This document shows, in pieces, positions 27,382 through 36,543 of a DNA stretch of 64,000 nucleotides (positions are counted from its first letter, which is position 1; each line of letters starts with the position of its first letter). Under the pieces are notes generated by a model that made no database searches, was not told where the DNA came from, and saw nothing but the letters and a program-made list of their open reading frames with translations. The DNA is from Micromonospora sp. WMMD961 (GTDB lineage Bacteria; Actinomycetota; Actinomycetes; Mycobacteriales; Micromonosporaceae), in NCBI RefSeq assembly GCF_029626145.1, contig NZ_JARUBJ010000002.1:6892501-6956500 (forward strand). Direction: 5' to 3'. The translations under genes and the position numbers were made by a program.

Positions 27382-27926
27382 GCCCTCGTGCTCCTCACGT
27401 GCCGTGCGCCTTGATGGTCAAGATCTTGGCGGGGCCGGTGCACGAACGTCCGGGACGGGCGTCCGTGCCTCCTTACTCTATCGTCGCCGACCGACTCAGC
27501 TGAGGTCGTGTGTCTCTGCTCTGGGTCGGTTCCACGTCGTTTTGGACAACCGTCCGCGCTCAGGACGTGTTCCGGTAGTCCTGTCGCTACGCGCAGAGCG
27601 AAATCCGACGGGCCCTACAGGTGCCCGATCCGGGCCTCGGGAAGGCCCCGGAGGGCTCAGCGAGGGCGGAACCGGGGGTCGCGACGAACGCCGCGCCCGT
27701 CCTCGGGGAGGTTGTCCACAGGATGTGGATAGCTGCTCCACTGGTTGTGGACAACGCCGCCGGGTGCCGAATGCTTCCCGGCCGCACACTGCTGCCGGAC
27801 GCCGGCTGCTGCCCCGGCCGCCCACTGCTGCCCGGCCCGCAGATGCGGCGACGCCGGCCCGGAGAGGTACTCCGGCCCGGCGTCGTGTCGCCTGCGATGG
27901 CGGGTGGCCACCTGGTTGCTGACGGA
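27382..27926. promoter_or_regulatory. clpC upstream region with DnaA-box-like inverted repeats
   Basis: This 545-bp gap lies between clpC and the end of lsr2, both on the minus strand, and holds the clpC promoter region. At 27711-27755 a 10-bp inverted repeat (GTTGTCCACA and complement, 25 bp apart) contains two inverted matches to the actinobacterial DnaA box TTGTCCACA (27712-27720; complement 27746-27754). A third partial match (ATCCACA on the minus strand) lies at 27724-27730. No ORF in the gap shows family features. I could not identify a ClgR-type or CIRCE operator by eye. Confidence 0.5.
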
Positions 27927-28271
27927 TCAGCGCTTCGCGTGGTACTCGTCGACGATCTCCTGGGGGATACGACCCCGGTCCGAGATGTCCTTGCCGGACT
28001 TCTTGGCCCACTCCCGGATCGCCTTGTTCTGCTCCCGGTCGGCGGTCGCGCCACCCCGACCGCGGGCGGCACGCCCACCGATCACGACGCCACCACGACC
28101 GACCTTGGTGCCGGCCCCCACGTACGAGGCAAAAGCGTCGCGCAATTTAGCGGCGTTCGCCTTCGACAGGTCGATCTCGTACTGAACGCCGTCGAGGGCG
28201 AACTTGACGGTCTCGTCAGCGTCCCCGCCGTCCAGGTCATCGACCAGCTTGTGAATGATCTGCTTGGCCAC
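27927..28271 (-). CDS. lsr2: Nucleoid-associated protein Lsr2
   Basis: A 114-residue histone-like protein that binds the AT-rich minor groove and silences genes, the actinobacterial counterpart of H-NS. The N-terminal dimerisation domain starts AKQIIHKLVDDLDGGDADET; a linker leads to the C-terminal domain with the Arg-Gly-Arg hook in KDISDRGRIPQEIVDEYHAK. I chose the GTG at 28271, nine bases after AAAGGA; the ATG at 28280 would leave no gap from that site. Its position beside lysS and clpC matches mycobacteria and Streptomyces. Confidence 0.95.
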   Translation of the reverse strand: MAKQIIHKLVDDLDGGDADETVKFALDGVQYEIDLSKANAAKLRDAFASYVGAGTKVGRGGVVIGGRAARGRGGATADREQNKAIREWAKKSGKDISDRGRIPQEIVDEYHAKR

Positions 28272-28316
28272 GTCCCACATTCCTTTCGAGCAGGGTGCTC
28301 CTGCTAACGAGAGCAC

Positions 28317-28345
28317 AATAACCCGTACTCTGCTCGTCCCGTCAA
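28317..28345 (-). promoter_or_regulatory. Candidate sigma-70-type promoter of lsr2
   Basis: On the minus strand a TTGACG (-35, 28340-28345) is followed after 17 bp by GTTATT (-10-like, 28317-28322), placing a start site about 40 bases upstream of the lsr2 start. This stretch is notably AT-rich for the genome. No experimental support. Confidence 0.5.
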
Positions 28346-28382
28346 TAGGATGCCGTTACGGCTCGGCGCGAGCCGGGCGAGA

Positions 28383-29891
28383 CTACTCGGGGCGGACCAA
28401 CGGGAAGAGGATCGTTTCCCGAATTCCAAGCCCGGTCAGGGCCATCAACAGCCGGTCGATTCCCATTCCCATACCGCCGGCCGGCGGCATTCCATACTCC
28501 ATCGCCCGAAGAAAGTCCTCGTCGAGACGCATCGCCTCGTCGTCGCCACGGGCCGCCAACTGCGCCTGGGCCACCAGCCGCTCGCGCTGCACGACCGGGT
28601 CGACCAGCTCGGAGTACGCCGTGCCCAGCTCGAAGCCGAGCACGTAGAGGTCCCACTTCTCGGCCAGGCCCGGCTCCGTGCGGTGTGCGCGGGTGAGCGG
28701 GCTGGTCTCCTCCGGGTAGTCCCGCACGAAGGTCGGCGCCTCGAGGCCGGGGACGACCAGTTCCTCGAACAGTTCCTCGGCCAACTTGCCCGGGCCCCAC
28801 TTCGGGTCCACGGCCAATCCCACCTTGTCCGCGTACTCCACCAGGCGGGAACGGTCGGTGCGGACCGTTACCTCCTCACCCAGCGCTTCGGAAAGCACAC
28901 CGAACAGCGTCACGGATCGCCACTCGCCGCCCAGGTCGAACTCTCGCCCGTCCGCGTGGGTCACCACCGTCGAGCCGCTGACGGCGACCGCTGCCTGTTG
29001 CACGAGATTGCGGGTCAACTCGGCCATCGTGTCGTAGTCGCCGTAGGCCTGGTACGTCTCCAGCATCGCGAACTCCGGTGAGTGCGAAGAGTCGACACCC
29101 TCATTACGGAAGTTGCGGTTGATCTCGAAGACGCGGTCGACGCCACCGACGACGGCGCGCTTGAGAAACAGTTCCGGAGCGATTCGCAGATACAGATCGG
29201 TGTTCAACGCATTGCTGTGGGTCACGAACGGTCGGGCCGCCGCACCACCGTGCAGCAGTTGCAACATCGGCGTTTCCACCTCGACGAAGCCCTGCCCGTG
29301 CAGTGAATCGCGCAGACTGCGTACGGCGGCAGCCCGGGTACGAACCATCTCCCGTGCCTGCGGCCGGACGATCAGGTCGACGTAACGCTGCCGGACGCGC
29401 GCCTCCTCGGAGAGCGGCTTGTGCGCCACGGGTAGCGGGCGCAGCGCCTTCGCGGTCATCTCCCACTGCTGCGCCAGCACCGACAGCTCACCGCGGCGGC
29501 TGGTGATCACCTCGCCGGTGACGCCGACGTGGTCACCGAGGTCGACCAGGCGCTTCCACGCCTCCAACCGCTCCGGCCCGACCCGGTCCAGGGAGAGCAT
29601 CGCCTGCAACTCGGTGCCGTCGCCGTCCCGCAGGGTCGCGAAGCAGAGCTTGCCGGTGTTACGCACGAAGATCACCCGACCGGTGACCGCGACCTGGTCA
29701 CCGGTCGCGGTGTCGGTGGGCAGGTCGGCGTAGCGCTCCCGGACCTGCGCCAGGGTGGCCGTGCGGGAGAAACCGACCGGGTAGGGCTCGACGCCCTCGG
29801 CGAGCATCCGGTCCCGCTTCTCCCGGCGGACCTTCATCTGCTCGGGAAGGTCGTCTGCGGGGTCCACTGGCACGGGGTTCTGCTCGCTCAC
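28383..29891 (-). CDS. lysS: Lysyl-tRNA synthetase, class II
   Basis: A 502-residue enzyme charging tRNA-Lys. The N-terminal OB-fold anticodon-binding domain covers about residues 60-170 ([20 protein letters not shown]). The class II motifs are visible: motif 1 [11 protein letters not shown], motif 2 [20 protein letters not shown] and motif 3 [16 protein letters not shown]. The GTG at 29891 has GAGGA upstream at normal spacing; the GTG at 29909 has no ribosome site. There is no extra MprF-like membrane domain, so this is the housekeeping LysS rather than a LysX fusion. It precedes lsr2 in the usual order. Confidence 0.96.
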   Translation of the reverse strand: MSEQNPVPVDPADDLPEQMKVRREKRDRMLAEGVEPYPVGFSRTATLAQVRERYADLPTDTATGDQVAVTGRVIFVRNTGKLCFATLRDGDGTELQAMLSLDRVGPERLEAWKRLVDLGDHVGVTGEVITSRRGELSVLAQQWEMTAKALRPLPVAHKPLSEEARVRQRYVDLIVRPQAREMVRTRAAAVRSLRDSLHGQGFVEVETPMLQLLHGGAAARPFVTHSNALNTDLYLRIAPELFLKRAVVGGVDRVFEINRNFRNEGVDSSHSPEFAMLETYQAYGDYDTMAELTRNLVQQAAVAVSGSTVVTHADGREFDLGGEWRSVTLFGVLSEALGEEVTVRTDRSRLVEYADKVGLAVDPKWGPGKLAEELFEELVVPGLEAPTFVRDYPEETSPLTRAHRTEPGLAEKWDLYVLGFELGTAYSELVDPVVQRERLVAQAQLAARGDDEAMRLDEDFLRAMEYGMPPAGGMGMGIDRLLMALTGLGIRETILFPLVRPE

Positions 29892-29980
29892 GGCACGCTT
29901 CCTCGTCACGGGAGATACAGGGGGTCAGGCCCGAGCGTACTCAAGCGCTCAGGGGGTCGTTAACGGATAACCTGCCCGGC

Positions 29981-30721
29981 ATGGCGGATCACACTCAGGC
30001 TCTCTCATTCGGCGCGGCGGCGGCGGACTACGACCGGTTTCGGCCCCGTTATCCGGAGGCGGCCGTGCGGTGGGCGCTGGACGGGGTGGGGAGTTCCGCC
30101 CGCGTCGTCGACCTGGGCGCCGGCACCGGCATCCTCACCCGCGGGGTGCTCGCCCTCGGCCACGAGGTGACCCCGGTGGAACCGGACGCCGACATGCGTG
30201 CCCAACTGGCGGCCGCCACCCCGGGGCTCACGGCGCTGGCCGGCGGCGCGGAGTCGGTGCCCCTGCCCGACGGAGTCGCGGACGCGGTGGTGGTGGGGCA
30301 GGCGTACCACTGGTTCGACCGGGAGCCGGCACACACCGAGATCGCGCGGGTGCTGCGGCCCGGTGGGACGTTCGCCCCGATCTGGAACATGCGTGACGAT
30401 CGGGTGGACTGGGTCGCCGAGCTGGGCCGGATCGCGCACCTGGGAGACAATGCCGGCAACGTGGTCGAGAGGTACGCCGACTTCGGCCCCGCGTTCGGCC
30501 CGATCGAGCTGGGCGAGTTCACCCACCACAGCACGCTCACGCCGGACGAGATCGTCGCGATGCTGCACACCCGCTCGTACTGGCTCACCGCCACGCCCGA
30601 ACTGCGGACGACGATCGACCAGGAGCTGTGGGATCTGCTGGCCACCCACCCCGACCTGACCGGCCGGGAGACCGTCGAGCTGCCGTACCGCACGATCGTC
30701 CTGCGGGCCCGGCGGCGCTGA
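29981..30721 (+). CDS. Class I SAM-dependent methyltransferase
   Basis: A 246-residue methyltransferase of the Methyltransf_11 type. Residues 11-20 (GAAADYDRFRPRYP) match the entry segment of the family; motif I is VVDLGAGTGILTRGVLALGH, the acidic residue is in VTPVEPDADM, and ARVLRPGGTFAPIWNMRDDR is motif III. The pattern FGAAAADYDRFRPRYPE followed by GQAYHWFDREPA is typical of a broad bacterial group with unassigned substrates. It is divergent from lysS across 89 bp and converges with coaX. Substrate unknown. Confidence 0.85.
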   Translation: MADHTQALSFGAAAADYDRFRPRYPEAAVRWALDGVGSSARVVDLGAGTGILTRGVLALGHEVTPVEPDADMRAQLAAATPGLTALAGGAESVPLPDGVADAVVVGQAYHWFDREPAHTEIARVLRPGGTFAPIWNMRDDRVDWVAELGRIAHLGDNAGNVVERYADFGPAFGPIELGEFTHHSTLTPDEIVAMLHTRSYWLTATPELRTTIDQELWDLLATHPDLTGRETVELPYRTIVLRARRR

Positions 30722-30757
30722 CACCCCGCGCGGCCACCGCCGCCGGAGCCGACCGGG

Positions 30758-31516
30758 TCACCGGTTGCGCTCGTAGACCATCCGCAGGCCGATCAACGTG
30801 ATCATCGGCTCGTGGTGGGTGATGCTCCGGCACTCGTTGATCACCAGAGAGGCGAGGCCACCGGTGGCGATCACCGCGCGCACCTCGCCCAACTCCTCGG
30901 TCATCCGCTCGACGATCCGGTCCACCTGGCCGGCGAAGCCGAAGTACAGGCCGGCCTGGAGACACTCCACGGTGTTCTTGCCGATCACCGATCGGGGCTT
31001 GGTGGCCTCGACCTTGCGCAGCTGCGCGGCCCGGGCGGCCAACGCGTCGAACGAGATCTCGATGCCCGGGGCGAACGCCCCACCGAGGAACTCACCGCGC
31101 TCGCTGATCACGTCGAAGTTGGTGGTGGTGCCGAAGTCCACCACGATCGACGGCCCGCCGTAGAGGGTGTACGCGGCCAGGGTGTTCACCACCCGGTCGG
31201 CGCCCACCTCCTTCGGGTTGTCGATCGCCAACTGCACCCCGGTCCGTACCCCGGGCTCGACCACGACGCTCGGCAGGTCGGCGTAGTAGCGGCTCAGCAT
31301 GGTGCGCAGCGACCGCAGCGCCGCCGGCACCGTGGAGCAGGCGGCCACACCGGTGATCTCGACGTTGTCCCCGGCGAGCAGGCCCCGGAACATCAGGCCC
31401 AGCTCGTCCGCCGTCGAACGGGCGTCGGTCTTGATCCGCCAGGAGTGCACCAGCTTGTCGCCGTCGAAGGTCGCCAGCACGGTGTTGGTGTTTCCGATGT
31501 CGATGCAGAGCAGCAC
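30758..31516 (-). CDS. coaX: Type III pantothenate kinase
   Basis: A 252-residue enzyme for the first step of coenzyme A synthesis, phosphorylating pantothenate. The ASKHA-fold phosphate loops are DIGNTNTVLATFDG (N-terminus) and DFGTTTNFDVISERG; the pantothenate segment is GADRVVNTLAAYTLYGGPS. The GTG at 31516 begins MLLCIDIGNTN, the family N-terminus. It ends the nadB-nadC-coaX run, with only a 17-bp gap after nadC. Since panC and panD lie just upstream in the same direction, pantothenate synthesis and use are genetically close here. Confidence 0.95.
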   Translation of the reverse strand: MLLCIDIGNTNTVLATFDGDKLVHSWRIKTDARSTADELGLMFRGLLAGDNVEITGVAACSTVPAALRSLRTMLSRYYADLPSVVVEPGVRTGVQLAIDNPKEVGADRVVNTLAAYTLYGGPSIVVDFGTTTNFDVISERGEFLGGAFAPGIEISFDALAARAAQLRKVEATKPRSVIGKNTVECLQAGLYFGFAGQVDRIVERMTEELGEVRAVIATGGLASLVINECRSITHHEPMITLIGLRMVYERNR

Positions 31517-31533
31517 GCACGCAGCCTAGACAA

Positions 31534-32430
31534 CTACTCGATGCGCAGGTCCAGCGCGATGTCCAGGATCGGCGACGAGTGGGTCAGCGCACCCACCGAG
31601 AGGAAGTCGACACCGGTCGCCGCGTACCGGCCGGCCACCTCCAGGGTCAGCCCACCGGTCGCCTCCAGCTCGGCCCGGTCACCCACCGCGGCGACCGCCT
31701 CGGCCAGCACCTCGGGCGTCATGTTGTCGCAGAGCAGGAAGTCCGCACCGGCCTCCACCGCCTCCACCGCCTCGTCGACTCCTGTCACCTCGACCTGCAC
31801 CGGCACCTCCGGGAACGACTCCCGGACCCGCCGGAAAGCCGCCGTGATGCTCCCGGCCGCCAGCTTGTGGTTGTCCTTGATCATGGCCACGTCGTAGAGG
31901 CCCATCCGCTTGTTGGTGCCCCCACCGGCCCGCACCGCGTACTTCTCCAACGCCCGCAGGCCCGGCGTCGTCTTACGGGTGTCCAGCACCATCGCCTTCG
32001 TGCCGGCCAGGGCGTCCGCCCAGGCGCGGGTGTGGGTCGCCACCCCGGACATCCGGCAGAGCAGGTTGAGCGCCGTCCGCTCGGCGGTCAGCAGCAGCCG
32101 GGTCGGGCCGGTCACCGTCGCCAGCACGTCGCCGCGGGCCACCCGCTCGCCGTCGCGGGCCAGCACCGACACCTCGACGGTACGACCGAAGCCCGTCACC
32201 TCGCCCACCAGCTCGAACACGGCGGCGGCCACGGCCATCCCGGCCACCACCCCGTCCGCGCGGGCCACCAGGTCGGCGGTGTCGGTCTGCTCCGCCGGAA
32301 TGGTGGCCACGCTGGTGACGTCGAGGAAATCCGGACCCAGATCCTCGACCAGCGCGGTCTCGATCACCCGCCGCACCTGGGCCGGATCCAGACCGGCCGC
32401 ACGCAACGCCGTCTCCGTCGACTCCGTCAT
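31534..32430 (-). CDS. nadC: Quinolinate phosphoribosyltransferase
   Basis: A 298-residue enzyme converting quinolinate and PRPP to nicotinate mononucleotide in de novo NAD synthesis. Recognisable are VEDLGPDFLDVTS near the N-terminus, the RLLLTAERTALNLLCRMSG stretch, TRKTTPGLRALEKYAVRAGG with active-site Arg/Lys residues, and the C-terminal GAVGAL-type segment (VDFLSVGALTHS). The ATG at 32430 overlaps the nadB stop (ATGA) and has GGGAGGAACG upstream. Operon with nadB and coaX. Confidence 0.96.
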   Translation of the reverse strand: MTESTETALRAAGLDPAQVRRVIETALVEDLGPDFLDVTSVATIPAEQTDTADLVARADGVVAGMAVAAAVFELVGEVTGFGRTVEVSVLARDGERVARGDVLATVTGPTRLLLTAERTALNLLCRMSGVATHTRAWADALAGTKAMVLDTRKTTPGLRALEKYAVRAGGGTNKRMGLYDVAMIKDNHKLAAGSITAAFRRVRESFPEVPVQVEVTGVDEAVEAVEAGADFLLCDNMTPEVLAEAVAAVGDRAELEATGGLTLEVAGRYAATGVDFLSVGALTHSSPILDIALDLRIE

Positions 32431-34121
32431 GACCGTTCCTCCCATTGCTGCGTCACCCGGCCCTGCGCCCCGACCGACCCGACCAGGTGGCCCAGCCACC
32501 GCTCGTCGGCCGTCGGGAAGTCCTCCCGCCAGTGGCAGCCCCGGGTCTCACCGCGCGCGTACGCGGCGGCCACCAGTGTCGACGCCACGGTGAGCAGGTT
32601 CGTCGCCTCCCAGTCGGCGGTCCGCGGCCGGCCCCGGGCCACGCCCAGCTCGGTGAGCGTTCCGGCCGTCTCGGCCAGCGTCGTCGCGGACCGGAGCACC
32701 CCGGCGCCTCGGGTCATCGACCGTTGCAGGGTCGGCGTCACCTCGGCCGGCAGTACCCAACCCACACCGCCACGCCAGGCACCGGCGTCCGCCGGCTGCA
32801 TCTGCTCGGGCAGGCCGGCGGCGATGTCCTCGGCGATCCGCCGGGAGAAGACCAGACCCTCCAGCAGCGAGTTGCTGGCCAGCCGGTTCGCGCCGTGCAC
32901 ACCCGTGCAGGCCACCTCTCCGCACGCGTACAGGCCGGGGATGGAGGTACGACCACGCAGGTCGGTGCGGACACCGCCGGAGGCGTAGTGGGCGGCCGGC
33001 GCCACCGGGATCAGGTCGGTCGCCGGGTCCACCCCGATCGCCAGGCAGGACGCCACGATGGTGGGGAACCGCCCGGCCAGGAAGTCCCCACCCAGGTGCC
33101 GCGCGTCGAGGAAGACGTGGTCCGCGCCGGACGCCAGCAACACCCGGTGGATGCCCTTGGCCACCACGTCCCGGGGCGCCAGTTCGGCCAACTCGTGCTG
33201 GCCGACCATGAACCGCTTGCCGTCGGAGTCCACCAGGTGCGCGCCCTCGCCGCGCAGCGCCTCGGAGACCAACGGCTGCTGCGCGTGCCCGGCCCCGGGC
33301 ACTCCCGCGCCGGACGGGGTGATCAGGGCGGTCGGGTGGAACTGGACGAACTCCACGTCGGTCACCGCCGCGCCGGCCCGCATCGCCAGCGCCACCCCGT
33401 CGCCGGTGGAGACCGCCGGGTTGGTGGTGGCCGAGAAGATCTGCCCCATCCCACCGGTGGCGAGCACCACCGCCCGGGCCAGCAACGCGCCGACGCCGTC
33501 CTCGCTGCCCTCGCCGAGCACGTGCACAGTGATCCCGCAGGCCGGGCCGAGGCCGTCCGGGCCGTCACCCGGCGCACGCAGCAGGTCCAGGACCAGAGCG
33601 TGCTCGAACAAGCGGATCCACGGGTCGCGCTGCACCGCGGCGTGCAGAGCCCGCTGCACCTCCGCGCCGGTCGCGTCCCCACCCGCGTGCACGATCCGGT
33701 CCGCCCGGTGCCCGCCCTCGCGGGTCAGCATCAGGGAGCCGTCCGGGTGGCGATCGAACTCGGCACCGATGCGGATCAGCTCGCGCAGCCGGGTCGGCCC
33801 CTCCTCGACCAGCACCCGGACCGCAGCTGGGTCACAGAGCCCGACCCCGGCGATCTCGGTGTCCCGGGCATGCGCCGCCGGGGTGTCCGTCGGGTCGAGC
33901 ACGGCGGCGATTCCGCCCTGGGCCCACCTGGTCGAACCGTCGTCGATATTGACCTTGGTGACCACCGTGACGTGCAGGCCCGCCTCGCGCAGGTGCAACG
34001 CCGCCGTCAGTCCGGCCACCCCGGACCCCACCACGATCACGTCGGTGGTCTCCACCCAGCCGGGCGCGGGCGCGGCCAGCAACGCGGGGAGGGCCGGCAG
34101 GTCGACGGTCGGAACGTCCAT
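32427..34121 (-). CDS. nadB: L-aspartate oxidase
   Basis: A 564-residue FAD flavoprotein that oxidises L-aspartate to iminoaspartate, feeding quinolinate synthesis. The FAD-binding GxGxxG is in DVIVVGSGVAGLTAALHL; the substrate region includes TRWAQGGIAAVLDPTDTPA, HPTALITPSGAGVP and the Arg segment GVHGANRLASNSLLEGLVF. The ATG at 34121 has GGGAGG directly adjacent, an unusually short spacing, so an alternative start is possible; the first 20 residues are not conserved. No nadA gene is visible in the window, although nadB and nadC need quinolinate synthase. Confidence 0.95.
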   Translation of the reverse strand: MDVPTVDLPALPALLAAPAPGWVETTDVIVVGSGVAGLTAALHLREAGLHVTVVTKVNIDDGSTRWAQGGIAAVLDPTDTPAAHARDTEIAGVGLCDPAAVRVLVEEGPTRLRELIRIGAEFDRHPDGSLMLTREGGHRADRIVHAGGDATGAEVQRALHAAVQRDPWIRLFEHALVLDLLRAPGDGPDGLGPACGITVHVLGEGSEDGVGALLARAVVLATGGMGQIFSATTNPAVSTGDGVALAMRAGAAVTDVEFVQFHPTALITPSGAGVPGAGHAQQPLVSEALRGEGAHLVDSDGKRFMVGQHELAELAPRDVVAKGIHRVLLASGADHVFLDARHLGGDFLAGRFPTIVASCLAIGVDPATDLIPVAPAAHYASGGVRTDLRGRTSIPGLYACGEVACTGVHGANRLASNSLLEGLVFSRRIAEDIAAGLPEQMQPADAGAWRGGVGWVLPAEVTPTLQRSMTRGAGVLRSATTLAETAGTLTELGVARGRPRTADWEATNLLTVASTLVAAAYARGETRGCHWREDFPTADERWLGHLVGSVGAQGRVTQQWEERS

Positions 34122-34229
34122 CCTCCCAGTCAACCCGAACCATCCTCGCCCGGGGCGGCGGGGGCGGGACGAGTGTTTTCGGCTACCCCGTCCGCCGCCG
34201 TCCGCCACGCGCCGGGCGGGGGCTCACGG

Positions 34230-35126
34230 TCACTTCGTCCGGACCGGAAGGCCGGCCGGGCCCGCGCCCTTCAGCGAGGCGGTCACCGTACGGTCGCTGA
34301 GCCACAGGTAGCAGCGCACCCCCCGGTCACCGACCTTCCAGCGCCCCGCACCGGGTGGACGGACCACCACACCACTGCGAAAGCGCAGGTCGGCGTCGTC
34401 CGGCACGCCGACGTACCGGCTGAGGGCGCTGCGGCAGCCGGTGTAGAGGGGAGCCCAGTCGGAGTCCCGGGTCGGGTACGCCGTGTCCGGCGCGCGCCAC
34501 ACGCCGACGAACTCGGCGTCGTGCTGTCGAGCGCACTCCACCGGCATCAGCGTCTGGACGCTCCGGCCGGCGGCCGTGCGCGTCTGCTGGCAACCGAGCC
34601 GCAGCCCGGAGGGCCCCTTCAACGCGTCCCGCAGGCTCCCGGAGCGGACGACCACGGTGGCCCCCGCCTCGGTCGTGCTCAACTCGGTCAGGTCGCACCG
34701 GAACCAGCGGGAACCCGCACCCCAGCCCGGCCCGGAGGGCAGCGCCACGGACAGCCGCAGCCGACCGGCCCGCCAGTCGTCGCCCACGTAGCCGGTCGCC
34801 CGGGTGTCACACTCGGCGAACGCGCCCCGCAGCTCGGTCGAGTCGCCCGCCGGGGCAGTGGCCCGTTCGACGGGGAACGCACCCACGTGCACGGTCTCCA
34901 CCCGGTGCGGGCCGGCGCAGTCCACCGGCTCGTAGCTGGCCAGCGTGACCACCTCGGTGAAGTCGGCGGCCTGGCACACACCGGCGGACGGGGTGAACGC
35001 CGACGGTGGCGGCAGGGCCGCCCAGTCGTCGGTGAGATCACCGTCCAGGCCACCGGCACCCGCGCAGCCGACCAGCAGCAACGCTGCCCCGGCAGCGACG
35101 ATCACTGTCGTCATGGCACGGCGCAT
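34230..35126 (-). CDS. Septum-formation-domain lipoprotein
   Basis: A 298-residue secreted lipoprotein. The signal (MRRAMTTVIVAAGAALLLVG) ends in the lipobox LLVGC. Two related Cys-containing domains follow, each with a Cys-x-n-H pattern typical of the actinobacterial septum formation family: VDCAGPHRVETVHVGAFPVE in the first and VECARQHDAEFVGVWRAP in the second. Each is followed by further paired Cys (FAECDTRATGYVGDD; YTGCRSALSRYVGVPDD). The start is fixed by a GGGGGAGG site. The family name comes from a weak link to division; the role is not firmly known. Confidence 0.82.
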   Translation of the reverse strand: MRRAMTTVIVAAGAALLLVGCAGAGGLDGDLTDDWAALPPPSAFTPSAGVCQAADFTEVVTLASYEPVDCAGPHRVETVHVGAFPVERATAPAGDSTELRGAFAECDTRATGYVGDDWRAGRLRLSVALPSGPGWGAGSRWFRCDLTELSTTEAGATVVVRSGSLRDALKGPSGLRLGCQQTRTAAGRSVQTLMPVECARQHDAEFVGVWRAPDTAYPTRDSDWAPLYTGCRSALSRYVGVPDDADLRFRSGVVVRPPGAGRWKVGDRGVRCYLWLSDRTVTASLKGAGPAGLPVRTK

Positions 35127-35221
35127 CGCGGCCTCCCCCAGCCACCGACCGGCTTACGCCAGTACCCCAGGGTAACCGCTAATGACCTTCCGGTGACAGA
35201 CCGGAATCGCCGCGCGGGGGA

Positions 35222-35650
35222 TCAGACAGCGGACACGGCCAGCGGACTCGGCACCGGGTCGCCGACCATGCCGGGGGCCACCGCAGCCGCGTCCGCGCCC
35301 AACTCGATCACCCGGTTGTCGGCGTCCACGTGCACCACCCGTGGGCGGTACGACCGGGCCTCGGCGTCGTCCATCTGCCCGTACGAGATGAGGATGACCA
35401 GGTCACCGGGGTGCACCAGGTGCGCGGCGGCACCGTTGATCCCGATCACGCCGCTGCCCCGCTCGCCTGGGATCACGTACGTCTCCAGCCGGGCACCGTT
35501 GGTGATGTCCACGATCGCCACCTGCTCGCCGGGGAGCAGGTCGGCGGCGTCGAGCAGATCCTCGTCCACTGTCACCGAACCGACGTAGTGCAGGTCGGCC
35601 TGGGTCACCGTGGCTCGGTGGATCTTCGACTTGAGCATGGTCCGCAACAT
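35222..35650 (-). CDS. panD: Aspartate 1-decarboxylase
   Basis: A 142-residue pyruvoyl enzyme that makes beta-alanine from aspartate for pantothenate synthesis. The N-terminus [20 protein letters not shown] and the self-cleavage site Gly-Ser in [20 protein letters not shown] are both present; the pyruvoyl group forms on that Ser. The start at 35650 has AAAGG eight bases upstream; an upstream in-frame start would add only six residues. It lies 44 bp downstream of panC, so beta-alanine and its condensing enzyme are made together. Confidence 0.96.
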   Translation of the reverse strand: MLRTMLKSKIHRATVTQADLHYVGSVTVDEDLLDAADLLPGEQVAIVDITNGARLETYVIPGERGSGVIGINGAAAHLVHPGDLVILISYGQMDDAEARSYRPRVVHVDADNRVIELGADAAAVAPGMVGDPVPSPLAVSAV

Positions 35651-35694
35651 CGGGGTGGCCTTTCGCAAGGTTGGTGGAGGTCGGTGCGGCCGGG

Positions 35695-36543
35695 TCAGGG
35701 GCGCGGGGCGAGGTGGATGGCCGCGTTGTCGATCAACCGGGTGGTGCCCACCCAGGCGGCGATCACCAGCCGGGCCGGCCCAGACACCGGCCCCGGCTCC
35801 AGCTCGGGGTCGGTCAGCACCAGGTAGTCGAGGCGGGCGCCGGGCGTGCCGGCACCGAACGCGGCGTGCGCGGCGGTCAGCACCGCGCCCGCGTCACGGC
35901 CCTCGTCGGCGGCCCGTGCACCGGCCCGCAGCGCGGCCGACAGGCTCAGCGCCGCCGCCCGCTCCGGCTCGCTCAGGTAGCGGTTGCGGCTGGACAGCGC
36001 CAACCCGTCCGGCTCCCGGACGGTCGGCACGCCGACCACCTCGACCGGCACGTCCAGGTCGCGGGCCATCCGCCGGACCAGGGTGAGCTGCTGATAGTCC
36101 TTCTCGCCGAAGAACGCCAGTTCCGGCCGGGTGAGCTGGAGCAGCTTCAACACCACAGTGAGTACGCCGTGGAAGAAGCCGGGGCGACTCGCGCCCTCCA
36201 GCTCCGCGCCGAGCGGGCCCGGGTCGAGACGTACGTTGGGCTGGCCGTCCGGATACATGTCGGCCACCGACGGGGCGAAGACCAGGTCCGCCCCCGCCCG
36301 CCGACACACCTCCAGATCCGCGGCGAGGGTGCGCGGGTAACTGTCGAAGTCCTCGTTCGGCCCGAACTGCAACGGGTTCACGAAGATCGTCACCAGCACG
36401 TGGTCGGCCTGTTCGCGGGCCGCGCGCAGCAACGTCTCGTGCCCGGAGTGCAGCGCGCCCATGGTCATCACCACTGCGACAGTGCCCTTCAGGGCGGCCC
36501 GGGCCTCGGCCAACTCGGCGCGCGTGTGCACCAGCAGCGTCAT
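35695..36543 (-). CDS. panC: Pantothenate synthetase
   Basis: A 282-residue ATP-dependent ligase joining pantoate and beta-alanine. The HIGH-like motif is [19 protein letters not shown]; other family segments are [40 protein letters not shown] and the KMSKS-like region [18 protein letters not shown]. The ATG at 36543 overlaps the upstream stop as ATGA, so it is coupled to the DUF2520 dehydrogenase gene. Normal length, no defects seen. Confidence 0.96.
   Translation of the reverse strand: MTLLVHTRAELAEARAALKGTVAVVMTMGALHSGHETLLRAAREQADHVLVTIFVNPLQFGPNEDFDSYPRTLAADLEVCRRAGADLVFAPSVADMYPDGQPNVRLDPGPLGAELEGASRPGFFHGVLTVVLKLLQLTRPELAFFGEKDYQQLTLVRRMARDLDVPVEVVGVPTVREPDGLALSSRNRYLSEPERAAALSLSAALRAGARAADEGRDAGAVLTAAHAAFGAGTPGARLDYLVLTDPELEPGPVSGPARLVIAAWVGTTRLIDNAAIHLAPRP

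Noticed and set aside
24796..27414. Plus-strand frame of over 870 codons across clpC
   Set aside because: Pure antisense shadow; clpC on the other strand has complete AAA+ motifs and correct length.
27496..28011. Possible gene between clpC and lsr2
   Set aside because: Frames there are rich in Arg/Pro/Gly without hydrophobic core or family pattern, and they overlap lsr2 antisense.
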